A stretch of 64,000 nucleotides of DNA. It comes from Arthrobacter sp. B6 (lineage in GTDB: Bacteria > Actinomycetota > Actinomycetes > Actinomycetales > Micrococcaceae). This document shows, piece after piece, positions 32,681 through 41,024 of this stretch (the first letter of the stretch is position 1; every line of letters starts with the position of its first letter). The position numbers and the translations under genes were made by a program. The stretch lies in NCBI RefSeq assembly GCF_001663775.1, contig NZ_KV467168.1, positions 2,330,870-2,394,869 on the forward strand, written 5' to 3'. The notes beneath the pieces are model-generated. The model did no database searches, had not been told where the DNA came from, and worked only from the letters and a program-made list of their open reading frames with translations.

Positions 32681-33715
32681 CTACTCCCACAGCACAGTTG
32701 GCCAGCCATCCTCCCACTCCAAGTCCAGCAGTCCCAGCCGGAACGCACCGTCCAGCTCCTCTGCGTAGTAGTGGAACGCCAGGGTGTTCCCGGACACGGA
32801 CTGCCCGCCCGGCCCCACGCGCCCGCCGTCTGTCGCCAGCAAAGGCGTGCCGCCGCCGTCGAGCAGTTCCCTGCCTTCGGAATCCACGTATGGCCCGGTG
32901 ATGCTGTCCGACCTCCCCACGGCAATGTTGTACGTGCTCTCCGGCCCCTTGCAGCAGAAGTCGCGGGAGAAGAACAGATAGTACTTCCCGTCATGCGGGA
33001 GGATGTACGGCGCCTCGATCGCGTTGGGCGGGGCCTTCCGGTCCGCGATAACCACCGGCTCTTCCGTCCCGGCACGCAGGCCGGTAGGCCACTCGAGTTC
33101 CACCAACTGCAGGCCGGTCCAGAAGGAGCCGAAGGACATCCATGGCGTCCCCTTTTCGTCCTCGGCGATGCCGGGATCGATGGCGTTGAACCTTTCCCCC
33201 TGGGAGGAAATCACTTCCCCGCGGTCCACCCATTCGTACGCGGGATCGGCGGGGTCCAGTGTGGTGTTGGTCGCCACAGCGATCACGGAACGGTTCTTGC
33301 CGAAGGTGGACGCCGAGTAGTACAGGTACCAGGTGCCGTCGTGTTCGTAGAGTTCCGGGGCCCAGAGGTTGTCCACGCCCGGGACGGCCGCCTCCAGCCA
33401 GGCCGGCTTTTCCTGCCAGACCTCGCCTGCGTACTCCCAGTTCACGCCGTCGCCGGAGCGGCGGACCTGGATGTTGCCGTCCGCCACCCGGCCGTTGCCC
33501 GTGGAGTAGATGAACCACGGTTCCCCGTCCTCCCCCTTGACCAGCGCGGGGTCATGCGTAAAAAAGTCACCGGTGAGGGCGGCGGGCTTCTCCTCGGGTG
33601 CCGCCGCCGGGGCCGCACAACCGGTCAGGACAAGGACGACGACGGCGCCCAGCGCCGCTGCCAGCCGCACCGTAAGGTGGCGGCCGGCAGCGGAACTGTT
33701 CGGCTGGGTGCGCAC
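32681..33715 (-). CDS. GH43 arabinan endo-1,5-alpha-L-arabinosidase-type lipoprotein
   Basis: A five-bladed beta-propeller GH43 enzyme of 344 residues. A signal sequence (LAAALGAVVVLVL) ends in the lipobox LTGC, so it is anchored outside the membrane. The three propeller carboxylates are visible: Asp in FFTHDPALVK, Asp in FNAIDPGIAE and Glu in NAIEAPYIL. It should cleave arabinan outside the cell. The start is uncertain: GTG 33715 is one base after the stop of the GH51 gene, while a TTG at 33724 overlaps it; neither has a strong ribosome-binding site, so translation is probably coupled. It belongs to the GH51 operon with the CAACGTTG-type operator at 35285. Confidence 0.87.
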   Translation of the reverse strand: MRTQPNSSAAGRHLTVRLAAALGAVVVLVLTGCAAPAAAPEEKPAALTGDFFTHDPALVKGEDGEPWFIYSTGNGRVADGNIQVRRSGDGVNWEYAGEVWQEKPAWLEAAVPGVDNLWAPELYEHDGTWYLYYSASTFGKNRSVIAVATNTTLDPADPAYEWVDRGEVISSQGERFNAIDPGIAEDEKGTPWMSFGSFWTGLQLVELEWPTGLRAGTEEPVVIADRKAPPNAIEAPYILPHDGKYYLFFSRDFCCKGPESTYNIAVGRSDSITGPYVDSEGRELLDGGGTPLLATDGGRVGPGGQSVSGNTLAFHYYAEELDGAFRLGLLDLEWEDGWPTVLWE

Positions 33716-33716
33716 G

Positions 33717-35267
33717 TCAGCCAAGCGCGACGGCGGACCAGGACACCGGCGGCAGGGTCACCGTGAGGGTGCCCTCCTGGAGGACAGCGCCGTCGAGCTG
33801 CTTGAGGCCCACCCGGTTCTGGTCCTGGAGGGTGTTCTTGGCGTAGACGTCCTCATCGTGCAGGGTCACGGCTTCGGTGATCACCGTGGCGTTGAGGTCC
33901 GAGACGTTGACGGTGACGTCGATCGCCTCAGTCTGGCTTCGGTTCACAAGGAAGAGAGCAGACTCCCCGGTGGCGGCGTCGGCGGTTGCCACGGCGTCCA
34001 CCAGCGGGGCGTCACCGTAGACGGCAGTGCTGTAGGTGCCCGCATCGATCCGGGGGCGAAGCACCTCTCCCTTGGCCAGGCGGGACGTTACGGAGAACGG
34101 GAAGAAGGTGGTCTGGCGCCAGGTGTCGCCGCCCGGTTCGGTCATGATCGGCGCGATGACGTTGACCAACTGGGCGAGGGACGCTGCTGCGACGCGGTCG
34201 TGGTTCTTCAGGAGCGTGATCAGCAGGTTGCCGAACACCACGGCGTCAGCCACGGAGTAGGTGTCCTCCAGCTGGCGCGGCGCGTGGGTCCACTCTTCGT
34301 TGACCTCGTCGGAGGCCTGGTGCTCGTCCAGGTACCAGATGTTCCATTCGTCGAAGGAGAGCTGGATGGTCTTTTTGCTCTTCAGCTTGTGCTTCACGTG
34401 GTCAGCGGTGGCCACTACGGTCTCGATGAAGTACTGCATGTCCAGCGAGGAGGCGAGGTAGGAGCCCAGGTCGCCGTTGCGCTCCTGGTAGTAGGCGTGG
34501 CAGGAGATGTAGTCCACGTAGTCGTAGCTGTGCTCCAGGACCACACGCTCCCATTCGCCGAACGTCGGCATGGAGGACCCGGACGAGCCGCACACCACCA
34601 GCTCAAGGTTCTTGTCCGCCGTCTTCATGGCGGACGCGGTACGGGCCGCAATCTTGCCGTAGTCCTCCGCGGACATGTGGCCGATCTGCCACGGGCCGTC
34701 CATCTCGTTGCCCAGGCACCACATGCGGATATTGTAGGGGTCCTTGGCGCCGTTGGCGATGCGCTGCTCGCTGAGCGCGGTGCCGGACGGGTGGTTGGTG
34801 TATTCCAGCAGGTCAAGCGCGGCTTCGATGCCGCGGGTTCCAAGGTTGACGGCCATCATCAGTTCGGAGCCGGTGAGCTTGCACCAGCGGGCAAACTCGT
34901 CCAGGCCCACCTGGTTGGATTCCAGTGAGTGCCAGGCGAGGTCACGCCGGACGGGCCGCTGGTCGCGGGGGCCCACACCGTCTTCCCAGCGGTAGCCGGA
35001 GACGAAGTTGCCGCCGGGGTAGCGGATGGTGCTGGAGCCGAGTTCCTTGACGAGTTCGATGACGTCGAGCCGGAAACCGTCCTCGTTGGCCGTGGGGTGG
35101 CCCGGTTCGTAGATGCCGTCGTAGACACAGCGGCCCAGGTGCTCCACGAAGGAGCCGAAGATGCGGCGGTTGACGGGTGCAACGACGGCTGACCGGTCGA
35201 TGGTGATGACGGTGGGTGCCACAACAGCCAAGTCGGTCTGTTCAGCAGCAGAGGAAGTGATGGTCAC
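33717..35267 (-). CDS. abfA: GH51 intracellular exo-alpha-L-arabinofuranosidase
   Basis: A 516-residue GH51 enzyme without a signal peptide. The TIM barrel carries RRIFGSFVEHLGRCVYDGIY and IRYPGGNFVSGYRWEDGVGP. The acid/base Glu188 is in WCLGNEMDGPWQIGH and the nucleophile Glu307 in LSFDEWNIWY. A beta-sandwich follows from about residue 400. It removes arabinofuranose from imported arabino-oligosaccharides. GTG 35267 is chosen because AGGAAAG precedes it; the longer frame would run through the operator TATAACGTTGTA at 35285-35296, only 17 nt upstream, where a LacI-family repressor would block initiation. It is the first gene of an operon with the GH43 lipoprotein. Confidence 0.94.
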   Translation of the reverse strand: MTITSSAAEQTDLAVVAPTVITIDRSAVVAPVNRRIFGSFVEHLGRCVYDGIYEPGHPTANEDGFRLDVIELVKELGSSTIRYPGGNFVSGYRWEDGVGPRDQRPVRRDLAWHSLESNQVGLDEFARWCKLTGSELMMAVNLGTRGIEAALDLLEYTNHPSGTALSEQRIANGAKDPYNIRMWCLGNEMDGPWQIGHMSAEDYGKIAARTASAMKTADKNLELVVCGSSGSSMPTFGEWERVVLEHSYDYVDYISCHAYYQERNGDLGSYLASSLDMQYFIETVVATADHVKHKLKSKKTIQLSFDEWNIWYLDEHQASDEVNEEWTHAPRQLEDTYSVADAVVFGNLLITLLKNHDRVAAASLAQLVNVIAPIMTEPGGDTWRQTTFFPFSVTSRLAKGEVLRPRIDAGTYSTAVYGDAPLVDAVATADAATGESALFLVNRSQTEAIDVTVNVSDLNATVITEAVTLHDEDVYAKNTLQDQNRVGLKQLDGAVLQEGTLTVTLPPVSWSAVALG

Positions 35268-35284
35268 GGTTCTTTCCTGTTCTG

Positions 35285-35296
35285 TATAACGTTGTA
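35285..35296. promoter_or_regulatory. LacI-type operator of the GH51/GH43 operon
   Basis: TATAACGTTGTA differs by one arm base from the sites at 25731, 40804 and 40925. It lies 17 nt upstream of the GH51 start, where bound repressor would cover the transcription start. Confidence 0.65.
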
Positions 35297-35337
35297 GAAG
35301 TTGAGCGGTTGGACGTTGGGTCAGAAAAATGGAGCGC

Positions 35338-36054
35338 TTAGGCGAGGGCCGGGGTGGTGGCCCGTGCAGCCTCGGTTTGTGTTGGCGTGGCATCTGCTGG
35401 CGCGGCGGGGCCAGCTGCCTGTGAAGCTTCGAGGACGGCCAGCCGGCGCTCCACCAGCCAGCCGGACAGCAACAGCGGAAGTGATGCGCCGACCAGCGGC
35501 ACCAGCACAGGCAGTACGGAAAAGACGACGACGGCGGCGGCCAAGGTAGCCAGCAGCGACAGGCTCATCAGGGGTGACACCAGCGGCAGCACAAACGCCG
35601 TCCGCCAGGTGCTGGCAGCCGGATCGCCGTAACGGCTGCACAGTGCAACCGCGGTGGCCGCTGCAGCGAGGGTTCCCAGGCCGGCAGCCACCGCAAGCAC
35701 CAGCAGCACGGCCTGCACGGGTGAAGACACTGCTCCACCGGAAGGCGCCCACACAGTCAGCATGTTGAGGAAAAGGACGACGCCGGCAACCCAGAAGATG
35801 CCGCCCGCCCGGTTCGCCTGCCAGAACCGGGAGCGGTACACCCTGGCGAAGTCCCTCACCACATGCTCACCGGCGTCGCCGAGCCGCAGGCGGCCAAGGA
35901 CTGTGATGGCGGCGACGGCCGCCGGAAACAGTCCGAAGAGAACCAGTCCGGCCAGGGCGCCTACTACGAACAGCACGTTGACCAGCACCAACCGGGTGGC
36001 GAAGCCCAGCCACTGCATCAGGCGCCCGGCCCAGCCCATGGGTGCGTCATTCAT
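35338..36054 (-). CDS. DUF624 (YesL-type) membrane protein
   Basis: A 238-residue protein with about five to six hydrophobic segments and an N-terminal WAGRLMQWLGFATRLVLVNVL segment, typical of the DUF624/YesL family found beside sugar importers. Its function is unknown; an accessory role in carbohydrate transport or membrane sensing is often suggested by context. ATG 36054 overlaps the stop of the GH43 gene (ATGA), so it is translated as the last gene of the importer operon. The Ala/Thr/Pro-rich C-terminal tail is probably cytoplasmic. Confidence 0.75.
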   Translation of the reverse strand: MNDAPMGWAGRLMQWLGFATRLVLVNVLFVVGALAGLVLFGLFPAAVAAITVLGRLRLGDAGEHVVRDFARVYRSRFWQANRAGGIFWVAGVVLFLNMLTVWAPSGGAVSSPVQAVLLVLAVAAGLGTLAAAATAVALCSRYGDPAASTWRTAFVLPLVSPLMSLSLLATLAAAVVVFSVLPVLVPLVGASLPLLLSGWLVERRLAVLEASQAAGPAAPADATPTQTEAARATTPALA

Positions 36055-37382
36055 GAGGTTTCGCACTTGGTTCCGCTCCAGGCCACACCGTGCCGGTCGA
36101 TCCCGCTGAAGGACAGCGCGGGGCGGCCGTGGGCCCAGTCCCACGAACCGAAGACAACGGCGTCCAGCTCAACGGCCTCTCCGGATCCGTCCTGCGGCCC
36201 GGCGATGCGCAACCGCTCAAGGACAGGCGTTCCGTCGGAAACCAGGGAAACCCCGCATACCGGCTCTGCGGATGCGGCGTGAACCATGTCCGTCGAGTAT
36301 GGGTCAAAGCGGAGCACCTGCCAGGTGCCGGCAACCGCTTCGGGGGCTGGCAACGTTTCAGCCTCCCGCCCGGCGAACGGCTGCGGCGAGACTACAGGCC
36401 AGCCGGCGGCGTTGAAAAACAAACGACGGAGCTGCACCTCATGTTCGGTGGGATCAGCAGCCAGCCGGACGTGGTGGACCATAAAGTGTTCGGGTCTCCC
36501 GTCCGGACCGTCCTGGCTGAGGACCGAGTTATGTCCGGGGGCAAGCCAGCCCGTGCCGCCGTCGAACTGGTAGCTGCCCAGAACCTTGGTGCCCACCGAT
36601 GCCGGCGGAGCGTCCAGGTCCGTCATGGCGTTCCCGCGGAAGTCCCGGTACGGGCCCGTCATGGAGTCCGCCACGGCCACACGGACGTTGTAGGAGCTGA
36701 AGAGCGAATCGTAGGAAGCGAAGAGCACGTACCGGCCATCCTCTGGGCGGCGGAGGATAAACGCACCTTCCACTGCGCCTTCCACTGACTTTGCCCGGCG
36801 GGCGATGACCGTCCCCAGGTCACCCTCCACCTGCGGCTGCCCCGAAGTGCGGTCCAGCGGCAGGACGTGGATGCCGGAGAAGAACGAACCGTACGTCAGC
36901 CAGGGCGCTCCGTCGGAGTCAAACGTCACGGCGGCGTCGATGGCGTTTTGGGAGTGCTGTCCTGACCGGGTGGCCACGACCAGGCCGCGGTCCTGCCACG
37001 GCCCCGACGGCGACGAAGCGACCGCCAGCCCGATGGCCGATGTGTTCGAGCCGAAGGTGGAGGCGGAGTAGTACATATGCCAGTGGCCGGTCGGCCAGCG
37101 GACAACATCGGGAGCCCACAGTCCCTTTGCCCCCGCCCATTCAGCAGCGGGTCCAGGAACCCCATCCAATGCCGTTCCCGCATATGTCCAGCTGACCAGG
37201 TCCGTTGACGTCCGGACATGTACGCCAGCCGGAATGTTTTCCGAGTTGGCCACGGAGTCGGTGGAGAACATGTAGTAGGTTCCGTCGTCGTCCCGGACGA
37301 CGGTGGGGTCGTGGGCATGCTTGGAGCCCCAGGTGGACGGATCTGCAGGGGTTTCCGCTGCAGTGATGTCTGCGGTTGTCAT
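36051..37382 (-). CDS. GH43 family arabinosidase/xylosidase with C-terminal beta-domain
   Basis: A 443-residue GH43 protein with no signal peptide. The propeller (about 15-320) shows the catalytic set: Asp in KHAHDPTVV, Asp in QNAIDAAVTF and Glu in GAVEGAFIL, the last as AVEGAF rather than the IEAPY of the other two GH43 proteins here. A C-terminal beta-domain of about 110 residues (TWQVLRFDPYSTD onward) may bind sugar. It is in the importer operon, 5 bp after the MalG-type permease, so it acts on oligosaccharides taken up by that system. The precise linkage is unknown. Confidence 0.85.
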   Translation of the reverse strand: MTTADITAAETPADPSTWGSKHAHDPTVVRDDDGTYYMFSTDSVANSENIPAGVHVRTSTDLVSWTYAGTALDGVPGPAAEWAGAKGLWAPDVVRWPTGHWHMYYSASTFGSNTSAIGLAVASSPSGPWQDRGLVVATRSGQHSQNAIDAAVTFDSDGAPWLTYGSFFSGIHVLPLDRTSGQPQVEGDLGTVIARRAKSVEGAVEGAFILRRPEDGRYVLFASYDSLFSSYNVRVAVADSMTGPYRDFRGNAMTDLDAPPASVGTKVLGSYQFDGGTGWLAPGHNSVLSQDGPDGRPEHFMVHHVRLAADPTEHEVQLRRLFFNAAGWPVVSPQPFAGREAETLPAPEAVAGTWQVLRFDPYSTDMVHAASAEPVCGVSLVSDGTPVLERLRIAGPQDGSGEAVELDAVVFGSWDWAHGRPALSFSGIDRHGVAWSGTKCETS

Positions 37383-37387
37383 GCCTG

Positions 37388-38335
37388 TCAGCCCTTCGAC
37401 CCGGAGAGGGCGATGGATTCGATGATCTGGCGCTGGAAGACAACGAAGACGATCAGCACGGGGAGCAGCGCGACGAATGAGGCGGCCATGATGAGGGGGT
37501 AGTCGGTCTGGATGGCGTACTGGGCGTTGAAGTTGGCGATGACCAGCTGCAGCGTTTGAGTCCCCGGAGAGTTCAGGTAGATGATGGGCGCCAGGTAGTC
37601 GTTCCACATTGCCATGAACCAGAGGATGAACTGCGCTGCCAGGGCGGGCCGGATGGCGGGCAGGATCAGCGTCCAGAAAATCTGCAGGTAGGACGCGCCG
37701 TCGATCCGGGCGGCTTCCACGATGGAGTCCGGAATGCTGTTCAGGAACTGTCGCAGGAAAAAGATCATGATGATGTTGCCGAAGAGTCCAGGGACGATCA
37801 GCGGCAGCAGCGTGTCCACCCAGCCGATGCTTGCGAAGATGGTGAACTGCGGGATCATCAGCGTGGGGAACGGGATCATCAGGCCTGACAGGAGTCCCAG
37901 GAACAGGACGTTCTTGAACGGCATCCGCATCTTGGCGAACGCGAAGGCTGCCAGGGCCGACGTCAGCGAGCCGACGATTGTGACGGAACAGGCCACGATC
38001 AGGCTGTTTTGGATGCCGGTCAGGAGCGGCCCGGCGGTCCAGATCCGGGCGTAGTTCTCCCAGACGAACGGGTCCGGAATCCATTGCGGCGGCAGTTCGA
38101 ATACGCCGTCCTTGGTCTTCAGGGACGTGGAGAACGTCCAGGCCAGCGGGGCAATCATGATGACGGCGCCCACGGACAGGATAAGGGTGGTGATGACGTT
38201 GCCGAGTTTCAGCCCGGCCTTGGCGGACGGCTGCCCGTTCCTGCCAGGCCGGCTGCCCGGGCGGCGTCCACCGGTGGCAGGGCGGGTTTCGGCGGATTCC
38301 AGCGGAGGGGTGGTAATGACGTTCTGTGCGGACAT
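37388..38335 (-). CDS. CUT1 arabinoside ABC transporter permease (AraQ/MalG-type)
   Basis: A 315-residue inner-membrane permease. A polar N-terminus of about 45 residues precedes six spans, with the first near 48-70. The EAA loop reads EAARIDGASYLQIFWTLILP, and the C-terminus IIESIALSGSKG is typical of this group. ATG 38335 begins MSAQNVITT, 11 bp after the stop of the AraP-like permease; the longer frame overlaps that gene. With its partner and the binding protein it should import arabino-oligosaccharides. No ATPase is encoded in the locus. Confidence 0.92.
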   Translation of the reverse strand: MSAQNVITTPPLESAETRPATGGRRPGSRPGRNGQPSAKAGLKLGNVITTLILSVGAVIMIAPLAWTFSTSLKTKDGVFELPPQWIPDPFVWENYARIWTAGPLLTGIQNSLIVACSVTIVGSLTSALAAFAFAKMRMPFKNVLFLGLLSGLMIPFPTLMIPQFTIFASIGWVDTLLPLIVPGLFGNIIMIFFLRQFLNSIPDSIVEAARIDGASYLQIFWTLILPAIRPALAAQFILWFMAMWNDYLAPIIYLNSPGTQTLQLVIANFNAQYAIQTDYPLIMAASFVALLPVLIVFVVFQRQIIESIALSGSKG

Positions 38336-38346
38336 GGCTGCCTGCC

Positions 38347-39252
38347 TCAATCGATCGAAAACTGGTTGCGGCGGTTGAGCCGGAACTGGATGACGGTAAT
38401 GATGAACACCAGCAGTCCAAGGACCACGGACATGGCCGAGGCGTAGCCCATCTGGAGGTTGTCGAAGGCCTTTTGCCAGATGTACCAGACGATGGAAGCC
38501 GACTCGAATTCCGGGCCTCCGGTGGGGGTCATGATGTTGATCTCGACGAAGATCTGCGAGCCGCCGATGATGCTGGTGACAATCAGGAAGAACGTCACCG
38601 GCGCGACCATGGGGATGGTGATGTGGCGGAACTGCTGCCACGCGGAGGCACCGTCAAGGGCGGCCGCTTCATAGAGGTACCGAGGCACGGACTGCAGGGC
38701 AGCCAGGTACAGCAGCATGGAGTACCCCAGCCCCTTCCAGACGGCCATGATGATCAGTGCGGGCTTCACCGTGGCCGTGTCCTGCAGCCAGTTGGGGCCG
38801 TCGATGCCGAGCAGGCCCAGGGCCTGGTTGATCAGGCCGAAGTCACCGTTGAACGCCCACTGCCACAGGATGGCGACGGCGGCAATGGAGGAGATTACCG
38901 GCAGGTAGTAGACGGTGCGGAAGAACGTGGTGCCGCGCATCTTGCGGTTCATGGCCAGTGCCAGCGCCAAGGAGATGACCAGGCCGATGGGGATGCCGAG
39001 CATCATGAACAGCGTGTTCCACAGCGACTTCAGGAAGTACCGGTCGCCGAACATCTTGGTGTAGTTGTCCAGGCCCTTGAACACCGGCGCCGAGATGCCG
39101 TTCCAGTTGGTAAAGGACGCATACACGGAGAACAGGAGGGGAAAGAGCGTGAAGAGGAGGAACCCGATCACCGGTATGGCAACAAAGAGCAGCGCGGCCT
39201 GGTGTTCCTTCCGGTGAAGCCGCGAGCGTCGCGGGCGCGTGATGGTTGTCAT
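38347..39252 (-). CDS. CUT1 arabinoside ABC transporter permease (AraP/MalF-type)
   Basis: A 301-residue permease. A basic N-terminus (RPRRSRLHRKEHQ) precedes six spans, and the EAA loop reads EAAALDGASAWQQFRHITIP. ATG 39252 has AGAGGA upstream. A 12-bp GC-rich stem-loop lies between it and the upstream binding-protein gene, as in the other importer operon of this window. It partners with the AraQ-type permease at 37388-38335. Confidence 0.92.
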   Translation of the reverse strand: MTTITRPRRSRLHRKEHQAALLFVAIPVIGFLLFTLFPLLFSVYASFTNWNGISAPVFKGLDNYTKMFGDRYFLKSLWNTLFMMLGIPIGLVISLALALAMNRKMRGTTFFRTVYYLPVISSIAAVAILWQWAFNGDFGLINQALGLLGIDGPNWLQDTATVKPALIIMAVWKGLGYSMLLYLAALQSVPRYLYEAAALDGASAWQQFRHITIPMVAPVTFFLIVTSIIGGSQIFVEINIMTPTGGPEFESASIVWYIWQKAFDNLQMGYASAMSVVLGLLVFIITVIQFRLNRRNQFSID

Positions 39253-39317
39253 CGCTGGATCCTCTTTGATTCTTGATGGTGGCGCCGGATACGGCACCAG
39301 GAAAGACTGGGTGGATA

Positions 39318-39355
39318 AGGTGCCGCGGCCGCACTCCGGCACAGCCGCGGCACCT
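39318..39355 (-). terminator. Intercistronic stem-loop after the arabinoside-binding-protein gene
   Basis: AGGTGCCGCGGC (39318-39329) and GCCGCGGCACCT (39344-39355) form a perfect 12-bp stem with a 14-nt loop and no T-run. It is the counterpart of the loop at 9446-9476 and probably sets the ratio of binding protein to permeases. Confidence 0.6.
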
Positions 39356-39366
39356 GGTCTGTTGGG

Positions 39367-40698
39367 CTAGTTGCCGGCCTGCTGGTTGGCGGCGTCCAGG
39401 AATTCCTGCATCCTGGGCTGTGCTTCCTTGAGGTAGTCCGCGGCGGTCTGCTTGCCGTCCAGCACGGGCTGGATATTGGTGAACAGTTCGTCGTACCACT
39501 CGGCGTTGAAGGTGTTGCCGCCCGGGAGGGCGCGGCCGTAGTCCTTGACGATCTGCAGGAACTCGGCCTTGTTGGCAGGCTTGGTGGTGGTGTCAGCGGC
39601 CCAGGTCTCGGCCATGTCCTTCAGGTTGGGAATCTGGATCCCGGCGTCAACGAGGCTTTGCTGGGCTTCCTCGTTGGCCGTCAGGAATTCCACCAGTTTG
39701 ACGGCGTCCTCCGGGTGCTTGGTGCTTTCGGAGACGGCGATGCCCAGTGTGCCGATCCAGCTTGCGGTCTCGCCGGATTCGCCTGCCGGGTAGGGGATAA
39801 CATCCCAGTCGAAGTCCAGCTTCTGGTAGGTGGACAGGTCCCAGGGGGCGATGGGGAAGAAGCCGATCTCGCCCTTCATCCAGCGCTGGTAGGTGTCCAG
39901 GGTCTGGGCTTCGGCAACGGAGGGCGTCACGCCGTGGACGTTCTGCAGGTCGGCGAACCACTGGAGGGACTCGGCGAACTCGGGGGTGTCCACGGTGACC
40001 TTGGTGCGGTCCTCGTTGAGCCAGTCAGCGCCGTTGGACCAAACGAACGGCTGCAGGTTCCACTGGACGTTCAAGCCGGTCCCCCACTGGTCCAGGGTGC
40101 CGTCGCCGTTGGTGTCGGCGGTGAGCTTCTTGGCTGCAGCCACGAACTCGTCAAAGGTGTAGGGCTTGTCTTTGTCGGGCAGGGGAATTCCGGCCTTTTC
40201 CAGCATGGTCTTGTTGTAGCCGAAGGAGAAGGGGCCAACGTCCTTGGGCAGGGCGTAGATGGAGCCTTCGCCCACGCGCTTGCCGTCGTAGCGGTAGCTG
40301 TCCACGCCGTATTCCCAGATGTTGTCCAGGTCGATCGTCTCGGAGCCCTCCACGTATTCGGTGATGTCCTTGACGATGCCGTTCTGCACGTAGGCCTGGA
40401 CGTCGCCGGGGCCGATGTAGAACACGTCCGGAACCTGCTTGCCGGCGATGGCCGCCTTCAGCTTCGTGGCGTACTGGTCCGCGGTGGTGACGATGATGTC
40501 CACGTCCACATCGTTTTCAGCCTCAAACTGCGCAACGGCTTTTTCGTAGGCCTTCTTCTCGTCCTCACCTCCGCGGAACATGAAGGTCAGCTTCTTTTCG
40601 CCGGTGTCTTCACCGGTTGGGGCGGAGCATCCGCCGAGCATCAGGCCAGCGGCGGTAAAAAGCGCCAGGGTAACGGCCATGGGACGTGACTTCGTCAT
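39367..40698 (-). CDS. Arabinoside ABC transporter solute-binding lipoprotein
   Basis: A 443-residue binding protein with signal peptide and lipobox LGGC (lipidated near residue 24). The body carries family features such as FMFRGGEDEKKAYEKAVAQF, GWIGT-type loops (SWIGTLGIAVSEST) and IPNLKDMAETWAADT. ATG 40698 is preferred over the adjoining GTG 40701 because the spacing to GGAAGGA is better. It heads the operon binding protein, two permeases, GH43, DUF624, behind the operator at 40804-40815. Its first bases and ribosome-binding site nearly duplicate those of the divergent secreted GH43 gene. Confidence 0.9.
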   Translation of the reverse strand: MTKSRPMAVTLALFTAAGLMLGGCSAPTGEDTGEKKLTFMFRGGEDEKKAYEKAVAQFEAENDVDVDIIVTTADQYATKLKAAIAGKQVPDVFYIGPGDVQAYVQNGIVKDITEYVEGSETIDLDNIWEYGVDSYRYDGKRVGEGSIYALPKDVGPFSFGYNKTMLEKAGIPLPDKDKPYTFDEFVAAAKKLTADTNGDGTLDQWGTGLNVQWNLQPFVWSNGADWLNEDRTKVTVDTPEFAESLQWFADLQNVHGVTPSVAEAQTLDTYQRWMKGEIGFFPIAPWDLSTYQKLDFDWDVIPYPAGESGETASWIGTLGIAVSESTKHPEDAVKLVEFLTANEEAQQSLVDAGIQIPNLKDMAETWAADTTTKPANKAEFLQIVKDYGRALPGGNTFNAEWYDELFTNIQPVLDGKQTAADYLKEAQPRMQEFLDAANQQAGN

Positions 40699-40713
40699 CA
40701 CGCAGTCCTTCCG
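40684..40713 (-). repeat. Inverted 30-bp repeat at translation start, importer side
   Basis: On the minus strand this segment runs from CGGAAGGACTGC through GTGATGACGAAGTCACGT. It equals 40995-41024 (plus strand) at 29 of 30 positions. It contains the ribosome-binding site and first codons of the binding-protein gene. Confidence 0.75.
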
Positions 40714-40803
40714 GGTTGGGTTGAGCGATCAAGTTTATGAGCTGTGTAGAGCTTGCCCCGCAGTCCGCAGCAGCGGACCAGCATCCGAAGCGGCTCTTTA
40801 GTT

Positions 40804-40815
40804 TGCAACGTTGTA
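40804..40815. promoter_or_regulatory. LacI-type operator of the arabinoside importer operon
   Basis: TGCAACGTTGTA, identical to the site upstream of the LacI gene (25731-25742), lies 106 bp upstream of the binding-protein start in the 308-bp divergent gap 40699-41009. Confidence 0.75.
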
Positions 40816-40924
40816 AGAAACCATCACACACCCCATCGGAAATCGTCAAGGGGTCCCCGCCAATTACTTCCGGCCCTGCCTTGTGACCCTTGACGCCAGC
40901 GGGAAGCCGTGCAATATTCTTCGT

Positions 40925-40936
40925 TACAACGTTGCA
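40925..40936. promoter_or_regulatory. LacI-type operator of the secreted GH43 gene
   Basis: TACAACGTTGCA is the exact reverse complement of the sites at 25731 and 40804. It lies 74 bp upstream of the secreted GH43 ATG. Its centre is 121 bp from that of the 40804 site, which would allow looping between the divergent promoters. Confidence 0.75.
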
Positions 40937-40994
40937 ATTATTGCCGGCACCGGCGCATCCCCGAGGCCTGCGACACTCTCCCCGGACCCTCTTT

Positions 40995-41024
40995 CGGAAG
41001 GATTGCGTGATGACGAAGTCACGT
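40995..41024 (+). repeat. Inverted 30-bp repeat at translation start, GH43 side
   Basis: CGGAAGGATTGC followed by GTGATGACGAAGTCACGT carries the ribosome-binding site and first codons of the GH43 gene. It is an inverted near-perfect copy of 40684-40713. Confidence 0.75.

Noticed and set aside
33510-34928. Plus-strand open frame of 472 codons opposite the GH51 gene
   Set aside because: GH51 catalytic motifs are on the minus strand; the plus frame is a low-information Val/Gly/His-rich shadow.
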